Below, piece by piece: positions 27,392-35,850 of a DNA stretch of 64,000 nucleotides. Each line of letters starts with the position of its first letter. Position 1 is the stretch's first letter. The notes beneath the pieces are model-generated. The model made no database searches and was not told the origin of the DNA. It saw only the letters and a program-made list of their open reading frames with translations. The translations under genes and the position numbers were made by a program. This DNA is from Paenibacillus polysaccharolyticus (GTDB lineage: Bacteria > Bacillota > Bacilli > Paenibacillales > Paenibacillaceae): assembly GCF_900102085.1 (NCBI RefSeq), contig NZ_FMVM01000007.1, forward strand, positions 62,001 to 126,000. Direction: 5' to 3'.

Positions 27392-28255
27392 TCAAGCACC
27401 TCCGGTGTGATGGAAACGATAGGACTGCACATTGTGATACGACTGCTCAAGTTTAGGTATAAATTGATCAAAATCTGCACTGACCATGCCTGTGAACAAA
27501 ATATCAATCACATGTAGCAACGCAATGCGTGAAGCCATGTCCCCGCGCCGCATCCCTTCTTCGAGAGAAGATGTGAAAAGCGGGATATCCGCTACGGCAG
27601 CGAGTGAGTTACTGCCATATGACGTCAGCGAGATGGTGGAAGCTCCAGCCTCTTTGGCACAGGTCAAGGCATCGATCGTCTCTGGTGTTTCACCTGAATA
27701 CGATACGGCCAGCGCCACATCTCCTTGCCCAAGCGAGGAAGCGGATGTAATCTGCATATGGGAATCGGAAAAGGCAGTACAGCTTTTGCCGATCCGCACA
27801 AGCTTCTGATAAAAATCCTGTGTAACAATAGACGAAGTCGCCACCCCGTACAGGTCAATACGCCGGGCCTGACACAACAGCTGCACCACTTGTTCCAGCC
27901 TGCCCAAATCCAGCAAACGTGTGGTATCTGCAATCGAAGCGAGATGATTTGCTTCAATAGCCTCGACGATTTTGGATAACGGGTTGCCTGCAACAATATC
28001 CTGATAGGCCGTTTCATTCGGTGCGTGCGACAGTTCGGCGGCGAGTTTCATTTTGAGATCGGGGAAACCTTTGAAATGAAATGATTTGCAAAAACGAGTC
28101 ACGGTCGCCGCGCTTGTCCCGCTCTGTTCAGCCAACTGGTTGATGGTCATCCCCGGCACGTCCGATGGCGATTGAATAATCACCTCGGCAATTCGTCTCT
28201 CCTGAGAGGGCAAATTGTGCAATTCTTGCTTCAAAGCATGTAAGATGGCTGCCAT
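27392..28255 (-). CDS. MurR/RpiR-family regulator of amino-sugar catabolism
   Basis: A 287-aa regulator. The N-terminal helix-turn-helix (about residues 20-60) contains MTINQLAEQSGTSAATVTRFCKSFHFKGFPDLK. The C-terminal SIS domain (about 120-260) has IDLYGVATSSIVTQDFYQKL and VALAVSYSGETPETIDALTCAKEAGA (read in parts), the sugar-phosphate binding site. It is first in the nag operon and probably senses an amino-sugar phosphate. I use ATG 28255 behind AGAGG rather than the GTG at 28261. The AT-rich stretch 28262-28330 should hold the operon promoter and operator. Confidence 0.9.
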   Translation of the reverse strand: MAAILHALKQELHNLPSQERRIAEVIIQSPSDVPGMTINQLAEQSGTSAATVTRFCKSFHFKGFPDLKMKLAAELSHAPNETAYQDIVAGNPLSKIVEAIEANHLASIADTTRLLDLGRLEQVVQLLCQARRIDLYGVATSSIVTQDFYQKLVRIGKSCTAFSDSHMQITSASSLGQGDVALAVSYSGETPETIDALTCAKEAGASTISLTSYGSNSLAAVADIPLFTSSLEEGMRRGDMASRIALLHVIDILFTGMVSADFDQFIPKLEQSYHNVQSYRFHHTGGA

Positions 28256-28541
28256 AAGCACCTCTTTAATATGAAAATTATTTTTATAATTTTTATTATA
28301 AATAAGAAAATAGTTTTTACACCCTTATTTTAATCAAGGTGCTCTGGCAAAGCAAGAGGATTTTCGCTGTATTGTTGTGGTCTAGTTCGTTTAATCCAAT
28401 AGACTTAGTCGAACCTTCAATTGATTTGAAGTTTTCACACAGTTTGATAAAGTTAATCGTATGTAATTTAACAACAGCAGAACAAATAACCGCGTCTATA
28501 TGTGATACTCCCATTCGAGGATCAAAAAAGGAGAGCAGCTT

Positions 28542-28895
28542 ATGAATCGTAGACAATGCAATAAAATTGTCCCAAACATTTGGATCATTGCCGCCAAGCG
28601 TAGTGACACCGCCGACAATTACTTTGCCCTCTATGCCATGGATTGGAAACGTGGAGCCAGATTGAGCTGGGAAGGTTGGAAACGTTACGAAGATTTTTTG
28701 CAATTTCATGTGCCGATTAAACGAAAAGTAGAAGGACGTGCACACTCATCACAACCTGCCGCTAAGATCGCCAAAAAGGCATCGTTTTTGCATTTAAATC
28801 AAGCACAGTATGAAGAATTGGAGCAGTTATTTTATCAGCCGTTTTCGAGGAAAAGATGGAAGGTTTTTTTCAGAAGCATAAGCAGGCTCCACTAA
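28542..28895 (+). CDS. Possible small unknown protein (117 aa)
   Basis: Unrecognised. ATG 28542 has AAAGGAG 8 bases upstream. The C-terminal half is basic and helical, with segments such as DWKRGARLSWEGWKRYEDF and SFLHLNQAQYEELEQLF. However, the opposite strand is also open over 28317-28745 with a protein-like reading, and the plus frame upstream (28339-28545) looks like part of something larger. It may be a decayed gene. I list it because of the ribosome binding site. Confidence 0.35.
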   Translation: MNRRQCNKIVPNIWIIAAKRSDTADNYFALYAMDWKRGARLSWEGWKRYEDFLQFHVPIKRKVEGRAHSSQPAAKIAKKASFLHLNQAQYEELEQLFYQPFSRKRWKVFFRSISRLH

Positions 28896-28989
28896 AGTGA
28901 TCAAGAAGTGGATTGGGATTGTTGCTTCCTTTTAACGTTGGAGGATTATGTTATACTTAGATCATCAGATTCATAGCGAGGTGAAGCCA

Positions 28990-29250
28990 GTGAAATGGGA
29001 GGACATTACTGAATTGCATCCAGGTCGTTTTGTGCTAGTTGAGGCAATTAAGGCGAGTTCCAATAATCAGCTACGTCAGTTGGAGGACATGTCAGTTATT
29101 CAAGACTATGATGACCCTCAAAAGGCATGGAGTGGGTATAAAGAGATGCATAAACTTCACCCCTCACGCGAGTTGTATGTTTTTCATACAAGTAGAAGCG
29201 ATGTGGAAGTTGTTGAGGAGTTTTTCTCAGGAGTAAGGCAACGAACATGA
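28990..29250 (+). CDS. Small conserved-type protein of unknown function (86 aa)
   Basis: A short soluble protein beginning VKWEDITELHPGRFVLVEAIKA, with a central LRQLEDMSVIQDYDDP turn and a C-terminal RELYVFHTSRSDVEVVEEFF. It has the look of a conserved small Firmicute family that I associate with retropepsin-like protease genes, but no such protease gene follows here. I chose GTG 28990, with GAGGTG 6 bases before it, over the ATG at 28948 because the protein-like sequence starts there. A hairpin terminator follows at 29306-29352. Confidence 0.6.
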   Translation: MKWEDITELHPGRFVLVEAIKASSNNQLRQLEDMSVIQDYDDPQKAWSGYKEMHKLHPSRELYVFHTSRSDVEVVEEFFSGVRQRT

Positions 29251-29302
29251 AGCTAAAACTTATTGACGGCTTACCTACATCAATGCTCCCATTCAAAACA
29301 AA

Positions 29303-29391
29303 CATAAAGCCTTTCCCCGTACTTCATACTGAAGGATAGAGAAAGGCTTTTATGTTACCCTCATTTTAACTACGGTTCGCAACTAAATCTT
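29303..29391. repeat. Direct repeat, left copy (about 89 bp)
   Basis: The segment from CATAAAGCCTTTCCCC through AACTAAATCTT matches 32107-32198 at roughly 90% of positions in the same orientation. It includes a terminator hairpin (AAAGCCTTTC/GAAAGGCTTT, 29306-29352). It flanks the nuclease-like gene on the left. Confidence 0.8.
29306..29352. terminator. Bidirectional hairpin terminator inside the left direct repeat
   Basis: AAAGCCTTTC pairs with GAAAGGCTTTT, with an inner CTTCATACTGAAG stem. It lies 55 bases after the 86-aa gene. Confidence 0.75.
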
Positions 29392-29514
29392 CAGTCCCAA
29401 TACCCGCAAAAACCCTCAATATTAAGTAAGTTTGCGTTATATTAGAGTTTGGGTTTGAAACACATTATAAATGAAGATTCTATTTTAATTATTCAAAATT
29501 TTGGTTATTTACTT

Positions 29515-31428
29515 TCAAAATAATTCATTAAGTTCTTTTAGTTCATTTTGCGTCAACTTATCAATGTTAACAATCGTGTTCACTTTCACTCCAAAATCGA
29601 TGAATTTTAATCCAAGTTGTTCAGTGTAATCGTAAGTGACATATTCAATCCTTCTCTTATAATGCTCAATAAACGGGTTTTCCTCTAAAAAGTTTATTAA
29701 CTGCTTAGAGTTTGGAACCCCTTCATAAAATTCTTGAAAAACCGGAGTTGAATGTACAGCTTCTTTATGCATTAAATGTCTGCGTGGAGGTCTCCTTAAC
29801 ATATATCCTGAAAATCCTATATCATCAATCGCATAAACTCCATTAATTTTTAATTTTTCACCTTGTGCTGTATTTGTAACGACTATTCTAAAAACATTGT
29901 TTACAGAATTAATACCAAGTTTATTCTTTATTACCTCCAAATTTTCTTGTAATTCATAATAATCTACAATTCGATTCAATTGATTTACTGCATCGTGTAT
30001 TTCGTCTAAGTTTCTTATATACTCCCGATATGAAGTCGGATCGTTCAAGTGCTTGGCTTCAACGAAAAACAGATCATTATCCAAGGCGAATACAACATCG
30101 CATTCATAATTATTTTTTTCTAAGTGGATAAATTGTATACCAGCTCTTTGAATAGTTGTTCTGACTTGCTCTTCAAATAGCTCTCCCTTTATATTTATCT
30201 CAACTTTTTTGCTTTTTAAATTGGATAGCAACGCACGAGAGGGATCTGTAACTGAAGCTATGGAAGGAAGAACAATATATTCTTCTCCAACCTTTATTAG
30301 AGGGCAGTCAAACAAATCCTTTGAATTATTGTCAAATACCAATACATCAAAAATTTTCTCAGCATTCTTGTGTGACAGTCCCCATTCTACGAATAAATAA
30401 ATCCATTTTCTCTTTGTTTTCGATACGCAAACATCACTTATGGAAATGTCGGTATACTTTGATTTTAATTTTCGCTTTTTTAAATATCTTTCGCATTCAA
30501 CTGCAACAATACTATAGGCTCTAACAAATTCAGCAATGGATATATCCAGGAACTTCAGCGATAAATTTCTCGTAGAGAAATATTCTTCTATAAAATCACA
30601 AGTCATTCGTTCATTATAAGAAATGAATCCATTTGGCGGGAGTTTTCGCGTTTTTGAAATTGTTGAATTATTTCCGAACATTTGCATCTGTGTATAACCA
30701 TGTCTAGCTTGCTTAGCATTACGAACATCTAAAAATTTCATGTGAGAGATTTGCTTTCCCATTGTCTTGTCACTCTTCGAAGTTGCTTCGATAATATCTC
30801 CCTGCTTAATATCTACATCAAAGTAACTCCAAGCTTCACGTAATATATCAAGAATTTCTCTATTGCCAGAACTTCTTACATGGGAGAATGCGAGCTTCGT
30901 CATTTCAAAATCAATTTTCAATTCAGAATTTTTCAATGGAAATTTTTTATACTTCAAAAGATACTGTAAAACGTTCCCTGCTGATTCAGCTACATTCTCA
31001 AAATAATCAGCTCTATTATTATTTAGTTCCGATTTATACTTTAATAGATTAATATCATTAGATAAAAACAACTCTAGTCCAATCAAATATGCAGCTACAT
31101 GTATATCATTAGGAATTTGCTGTTCAATTGGAACGACATATTCATCAGTCAACTTTTTGTATAAACTGTTTAAGATCGTGACTTCTGTCTGAAACGCTCT
31201 AAGCTTTTTGACCTCATCAATATCCGATATTAAACTATCTAATGTTTCTATTGCTTTATCATACATTTTTTCATTTTTTGGTTTCCCCGAACCAAAATAG
31301 TCTACACAAAATCCTGTCATTTTTATAATCTTCAACACTTCATCCAAATTATAATTCTGGTATGTATCATGAATTAGGTTATTGAGAATCTCTGCAGATT
31401 TAATTTCTTCTGCTTCATACATAAACAT
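29515..31428 (-). CDS. AT-rich accessory protein with a PD-(D/E)XK-like nuclease motif
   Basis: A 637-aa protein I cannot assign to a named family. Residues 1-400 are mostly helical and Lys/Asn/Ile-rich. At about 414-460 lies a restriction-endonuclease-like core: KGELFEEQV (E416, E419, E420), then ECDVVFALDND (D444) and FFVEAKHL (E457, K459), i.e. E...D-x12-E-x-K. A C-terminal ~170 residues follow. No signal peptide or TM helix is seen. A GGAGG 7 bases before ATG 31428 supports the start. Base composition is far more AT-rich than its neighbours, and the gene is bracketed by direct repeats, both signs of transfer. A role in phage or plasmid defence is plausible but unproven; it stands alone with no methylase or helicase partner. 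Confidence 0.75.
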   Translation of the reverse strand: MFMYEAEEIKSAEILNNLIHDTYQNYNLDEVLKIIKMTGFCVDYFGSGKPKNEKMYDKAIETLDSLISDIDEVKKLRAFQTEVTILNSLYKKLTDEYVVPIEQQIPNDIHVAAYLIGLELFLSNDINLLKYKSELNNNRADYFENVAESAGNVLQYLLKYKKFPLKNSELKIDFEMTKLAFSHVRSSGNREILDILREAWSYFDVDIKQGDIIEATSKSDKTMGKQISHMKFLDVRNAKQARHGYTQMQMFGNNSTISKTRKLPPNGFISYNERMTCDFIEEYFSTRNLSLKFLDISIAEFVRAYSIVAVECERYLKKRKLKSKYTDISISDVCVSKTKRKWIYLFVEWGLSHKNAEKIFDVLVFDNNSKDLFDCPLIKVGEEYIVLPSIASVTDPSRALLSNLKSKKVEINIKGELFEEQVRTTIQRAGIQFIHLEKNNYECDVVFALDNDLFFVEAKHLNDPTSYREYIRNLDEIHDAVNQLNRIVDYYELQENLEVIKNKLGINSVNNVFRIVVTNTAQGEKLKINGVYAIDDIGFSGYMLRRPPRRHLMHKEAVHSTPVFQEFYEGVPNSKQLINFLEENPFIEHYKRRIEYVTYDYTEQLGLKFIDFGVKVNTIVNIDKLTQNELKELNELF

Positions 31429-32106
31429 ATTATTTCCTCCACTATTTTAGTTTAATAATTCTCACTATACTAAGTTGTTCATAATTGGACCTTCACCTTT
31501 CTTTAGATTTCTTTATTATTTTCTATAAAATTGTACCACTTTTTGAGTATACGCAGATTCGTAATTTTATGTTTATTTTAAGAATATTGTTATTGTTATC
31601 GTTAATCATTCAAAGATTAAAATACATCAACATTGTAAACTCGGTTTGCAAAGCACGATTATAGAGATTGTTTTTACAGAGAATTCGGAACCAATTTAAT
31701 GTTAATCCATCCAAGGTTAGTAGAATCTGAAAAAGGTTCATTGTGCTATGTGTCTTCGTATTCTAATTTTGGATGGTTATCACTGTAGCATTAAAGGTTC
31801 AAAAATTGTTTGTGCCGATTGAGAGAGTATGCATATGTATATAAAGTCACATCTACTCGTGATTTGTACAAAAGATAAAAGTAAGATAGCTATGGCAAAA
31901 GAATTTTCTAAAGAAATAAAGACAGAGACATGAAATTAAGACTCCCATATTTTATTACTGTACATTCAAGGGTTACTGGAGATACTCTACTATAACAGAG
32001 TAGATACAGGTTTGGCTGGTTATTTAATCTCAAGAGTAATTTTATTTTTTTTTTTGAATCTGACTATGAAGGATTTCAAAAACACAGCTTTTGAAAAGAA
32101 CAACCA
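31429..32106. other. AT-rich gene-poor region inside the repeat-flanked insert
   Basis: About 680 bases without a convincing gene. The promoter of the nuclease-like gene must be at the left end. A 34-codon plus-strand frame at 31829-31933 (ending FSKEIKTET, GAGAGAG just before the ATG) could be a tiny protein or the end of a lost gene. The rest looks like non-coding or decayed DNA. Confidence 0.45.
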
Positions 32107-32198
32107 CATAAAAGCCTTTCCCCATGCTTCATACTGAAGGATAGAGAAAGGCTTTTGTGTTACCCTCATTTTTAACTGTAATTCGCAGGCTAAATCTT
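32107..32198. repeat. Direct repeat, right copy (about 92 bp)
   Basis: It matches 29303-29391. This copy contains the gerE terminator hairpin (32111-32157) and the last three sense codons and stop of gerE, so the repeat sits at the 3' end of a conserved gene, a common target for site-specific insertion. Confidence 0.8.
32111..32157. terminator. Terminator downstream of gerE
   Basis: AAAAGCCTTTCCCC... pairs with GAAAGGCTTTT; on the minus strand it follows the gerE stop by about 33 bases. Confidence 0.75.
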
Positions 32199-32417
32199 AA
32201 GTTCTCCGAGCTTGATTAGCTCTACAACTGCCTGCGAACGACCCTTAACATTGAGTTTCTGCATCACATTGGAGATATGGTTACGCACCGTTTTCTCGCT
32301 GATGAATAACTGCCCTGCGATGTCACGCGTTGTTTTGTCTTGAACCAGCAATTCGAATACTTCGCGTTCACGGTGGGTTAACAAAAATTTGCTTTTATGA
32401 TGATCGATACCCTTCAA
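32190..32417 (-). CDS. gerE: Spore-specific regulator GerE (LuxR-type HTH)
   Basis: A 75-aa protein that is almost entirely a LuxR/GerE DNA-binding domain: LTHREREVFELLVQDKTT, LFISEKTVRNHISNVMQKLNVKGRSQAVVEL (read in parts). Length and sequence match Bacillus GerE, the last mother-cell regulator of coat gene expression, which acts as a dimer with sigma-K. The start is a TTG at 32417 with AAGGAGGGG upstream. Its presence shows that the organism sporulates. The surface-glycan and CgeB-like genes further along could be among its targets; no site was tested. Confidence 0.95.
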   Translation of the reverse strand: MKGIDHHKSKFLLTHREREVFELLVQDKTTRDIAGQLFISEKTVRNHISNVMQKLNVKGRSQAVVELIKLGELKI

Positions 32418-32747
32418 TGTTCACCCCTCCTTGCTCGGGTTGTGTTGGTGTAACAAGGTTAAGGGGATACAGTCAACTCATCTTATGTCAGATCAAGGGC
32501 GTTGGTTCAGTTTTATAAGAAAAATGGGCAGGTGAATGGATATTTCAGGCGTGCCAGCACATAACAATCGATTTAAGCAATCACTGCTTGCTTCATTTTT
32601 CATTGTGTAACAATAAGTGAATTCTGATGCTTGCGATATTTCAAATTCGTCCTTACTCTTTTATTCATTTTCTTCAATTGAGAGCCGATATACCTAAAAC
32701 AACTTGTATTATAATTGATAGCCTTCCATAAAAGGAGCCACACATTA
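32418..32747. other. Intergenic region between gerE and the chemoreceptor pseudogene
   Basis: It holds the divergent promoters of gerE and the YfmS-like locus; an AAAGGAG lies just before 32748. No other feature seen. Confidence 0.4.
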
Positions 32748-33535
32748 ATGGACATTATCCAAGCACTAATTGAAAGCATGCCTTATTTTCGGGCAGCCAT
32801 CCGACAAGATGTGACGTTATCCTTAATTGATCGAGAGAAATATCTGTACTTCTCTTCGGGAGAATCGCTGAAGGAACTGAAATTTAAGACGGGAGATCCA
32901 CTTACAGTCACTTTCCGAAGGAGATATTTGGCGTTCCCTTTGATGTTGCTTTTATCCCTGTCAAAAATGTTGCTAACGAGATTGTCGCTGTATTTACCCT
33001 CGTATATAGCATGGAAAACCAGGAAAAGCTACAGCAGCTAATGGACATCGTTGAAGGACTAACCAACCAACTGGTGGACAGTGTACAACATGTTGCAGCT
33101 CATTCGGAAGAGCTGAGCGCTACTTCCGAAGAGATGTTAGGCAATACGAAAAAAGCGGTTCAGACTTCTGGCGTTGTAACTCAGGTGGCTGGATTTATTC
33201 GTGAGATCTCCGAGCAGACGAACTTACTGGGCCTTAATGCGGCCATTGAAGCTGCACGTGTCGGTGATGCAGGAGCCGGTTTTGGTGTAGTAGCCAAGGA
33301 GATTCGCAAACTGTCTGTTGATACTAAAAACGCCACTAACGAAATTGAGAAGTCCCTACTGACGGTGAGACAGTCCATCCAATTGTTAGATAATGACCTT
33401 GGCGAAATTACGGCAAGTTCACAGGAACAGGCTGAGCTCGTCAGCGAATTCATGGAAACGATTAACCACTTGAACGCAACGACCACAGAGTTAAAGCCAT
33501 TCTTACAACAATTAATTAGTATTCATGAATCTTAA
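32748..33535 (+). pseudogene. YfmS-like soluble chemoreceptor, frameshifted and internally deleted
   Basis: The ATG at 32748 has AAAGGAG upstream and encodes MDIIQALIESMPYFRAAIRQD, SLIDREKYLYFSSGESL and KFKTGDPL in one frame. From about 32913 the sequence continues in another frame as [18 protein letters not shown], then [20 protein letters not shown] and a chemoreceptor signalling tip [20 protein letters not shown]. In B. subtilis YfmS and relatives these parts are one soluble protein, and I judge that some 20-30 residues between GDPL and PKEIFGV are missing here. The C-terminal frame (from ATG 33011, 174 aa) could still be expressed as a fragment, but the gene is probably dead. Confidence 0.8.
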
Positions 33536-33642
33536 ATAGATATGTAGTGTTTTTTTGACCAAGTAATGTACTTATGTAGAAACAAATATGCCCTTGCATC
33601 GGGTACCCCCTCCGCAAAGGCAAACTTGTTCATTCCACCGTC

Positions 33643-34635
33643 CTACCGATTCATGCGGTTCATCATGCCGCCGTCATTGTGGTTACGGTTCATGACGCCA
33701 TCACCCAGAATACCATCGCGGTTATGGGTATCACCTGCGTTCGTTGGGAAAATGCGCTCCACCATCGACTGGAACGTATCAATCATACCGCTGACTGGCT
33801 TACCATTGCGCAGATCAGTTGCATAGTTCTCCACCTGGCCTACGAAATCGGGGTTAGCAGACACATATACGTTCTCCACGTTTGGTGCAAACTGCTTGAT
33901 TTTGGCTGAAATTTTACCTTTGATTTCCTCAGGTGTGTTGTCATCCGAACTGTCCATCATACGTGGACGCTCGCTTCTTGTGCCATACTGACTCTCGTTC
34001 ATCGGGCGGGCTTTGCCGCTATCCGTCAAACCGCGCATCATACCGATTGTTCCCGTGCCCATCGTCCCATAAAGGCCGCGGTTATTGCCCATATGACTGC
34101 GGTCTGTTGCCGTACCCGTATTAAGTCCCGGAGCGATTCCGCTTGTGCTATACGGAGAGTTCGTACCTGACCCGCCATGAACACGCATCCCGCCCATATC
34201 CTCATTCATCAAGCCCCCACGCATCGTATCGCTGGCATGGTTACGCATCGTGCCATTTAAACGTCTGCCTGTATGATCTGTCGATTTGCTGCCGAGCTTA
34301 CCTGCATGTCCATGAGCCAGACGTACAGCAACATAGGCATTACGGTCCGTTAACATGACGTGAGCAGACTCGACTTCCTTCATTTCAGTAATACGTTTTG
34401 CCAGTTCGTCACTGGATCTCAGGTCTGTGACATTGTGCATCCGGTAACTTCTTGCACGAATGCCGTCCATTCCGTTAGTTTCAACGCCGTAACGATTAAT
34501 ACCATGGGCTTGTTCACGAACACTTTGTGTATGCATGTTATTATCGCGATTCCCACAACCCGTCAAACCGGCCATTACAAAAATTGCAGTAGACAATGAT
34601 AACGTAATCGCTGTTGCCTTTTTGACTGTTGGCAT
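33643..34635 (-). CDS. YhcN/YlaJ-family sporulation lipoprotein
   Basis: A 330-aa lipoprotein: signal with lipobox VMAGLTGCGN, then the YhcN/YlaJ region with LRSSDELAKRITEMKEVESAHVMLTDRNAYVAVRL and, after an insert, EIKGKISAKIKQFAPNVENVYVSANPDFVGQVENYATDLRNG (both read in parts). Between them is a long low-complexity Gly/Met/Arg/Asn-rich insert (about residues 110-230). Homologues sit in the spore inner membrane and affect outgrowth. ATG 34635 is preceded by GGAGG at 11 bases. Transcribed alone. Confidence 0.87.
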   Translation of the reverse strand: MPTVKKATAITLSLSTAIFVMAGLTGCGNRDNNMHTQSVREQAHGINRYGVETNGMDGIRARSYRMHNVTDLRSSDELAKRITEMKEVESAHVMLTDRNAYVAVRLAHGHAGKLGSKSTDHTGRRLNGTMRNHASDTMRGGLMNEDMGGMRVHGGSGTNSPYSTSGIAPGLNTGTATDRSHMGNNRGLYGTMGTGTIGMMRGLTDSGKARPMNESQYGTRSERPRMMDSSDDNTPEEIKGKISAKIKQFAPNVENVYVSANPDFVGQVENYATDLRNGKPVSGMIDTFQSMVERIFPTNAGDTHNRDGILGDGVMNRNHNDGGMMNRMNR

Positions 34636-34794
34636 GTAATGTTCATCCTCCAATGTGGTTGGTTTGATTCACATAGATAGGATGCGCGTCTGGCGTAATC
34701 GATATGCTGAAAGGATATGGTACTCTAACCTGCCCAGCTGGCTCACTTTTATAGGTTTGTGTCATTTTACTTTGTACTTTTTCCCTTGCAAAAT

Positions 34795-34830
34795 AAAAAA
34801 CAGTGCTGCATCTATAGCAACACTGCTCTG
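34795..34830 (-). terminator. Terminator of the GldA/F/G-like operon
   Basis: Minus strand: CAGTGTTGC-TATAGAT-GCAGCACTG followed by TTTTTTA, 17 bases after the DUF4340 gene stop. Confidence 0.85.
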
Positions 34831-34842
34831 TTCTAACTTACC

Positions 34843-35850
34843 TCACTTCTTCGAAGATGTCTGGGACGTTGCAGGCTCTGAAGATACAGTGGAAGTTTTG
34901 AGCTTTTCCGCATCCTTCTCCACTTCTTTCAGACCAGCCGCATCCATCGCATAGGCCCACCCTTCATCCGGAGTGATCACCCAGATGGTATCTGGCTCGG
35001 AAGAGGTCGTCAGCAATCGATATACCGTAGTCGTCTCTTTCCCGTTTACCTGTTGCTGGACTGACAAAGTGGATCGAGGAATCGCATCTTTTAATTCGGA
35101 CGCCTTACGAACGTCATCGGCGGTAGTCAAATTTTTAATTTGACCGATCAGCGATATCGCATCTTCTGCCTTAATGGATTTTCCATTGATGGTCCACGTA
35201 TGTTCAGACGCCGTATCCCCTTCTGCTGATGCCTTCAACATCCAGCTTGATGCTTCGCCTTCCCATTCCAGCGTACGCACATTAGATTCATCCATATTAA
35301 ATGGAGTTGTATCCAGCAGTTGGCGGCGTGTGAGAGCAATGTTGGTCACCGCATCATTTTTCACAGCAACCACCGCTCCTGAATTCACCTGAACATAATG
35401 TGCATCCCCCGCAGGTAACTGGTTACCAATAGCAATCTTGAATTCACGCCCATCTTTCACTTTAATATCCAGACGTGTAGCCGCAGTGCCCAAGCCGTAC
35501 TTCTCAACATCCTTTGGCGACTCTTCGACAACCATCTCCTGGTCAGCACTACTCATCGCATCGAGCCAACTACCAACACTGTACTCATTAAGAGGATAGT
35601 TCTTCGGCTCAGTCATATGCCAGATGCCGTCCTTTAGTTCTAACGTTGACACAGCATCTGAATCTGTACCTGTTCCGGACTTATCTTCAGTCCCCTCATG
35701 CAGTGTAATCGCCTGAATATCTGCTGATGATATACCAAGAAGTTTGGCCTGCACGGCCTCTTCTTCTCGAAAATAATTCTGATTGGCCGCATACACCCAG
35801 CCTGCAATCAATATAACAACGACCACCAATGTTGGTATTATTTTTTTCAT
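34843..35850 (-). CDS. DUF4340 membrane-anchored protein
   Basis: A 335-aa protein with one N-terminal TM helix (IIPTLVVVVILIAGWVYAA) and a large exterior domain containing LKDGIWHMTEPKNYPLNEYSVGSWLDAMSSADQ and KYGLGTAATRLDIKVKDGREFKIAIGNQLPAG (read in parts), typical of DUF4340. It is the last gene of a four-gene ABC operon. The start overlaps the GldG-like gene's stop as ATGA. The domain's two tandem beta-rich units are thought to be extracytoplasmic partners of GldG-type proteins. Confidence 0.87.
   Translation of the reverse strand: MKKIIPTLVVVVILIAGWVYAANQNYFREEEAVQAKLLGISSADIQAITLHEGTEDKSGTGTDSDAVSTLELKDGIWHMTEPKNYPLNEYSVGSWLDAMSSADQEMVVEESPKDVEKYGLGTAATRLDIKVKDGREFKIAIGNQLPAGDAHYVQVNSGAVVAVKNDAVTNIALTRRQLLDTTPFNMDESNVRTLEWEGEASSWMLKASAEGDTASEHTWTINGKSIKAEDAISLIGQIKNLTTADDVRKASELKDAIPRSTLSVQQQVNGKETTTVYRLLTTSSEPDTIWVITPDEGWAYAMDAAGLKEVEKDAEKLKTSTVSSEPATSQTSSKK

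Noticed and set aside
29303..32198. Complete integrative element
   Set aside because: No integrase, excisionase or replication gene is present between the repeats; only the repeat-flanked insert is claimed.
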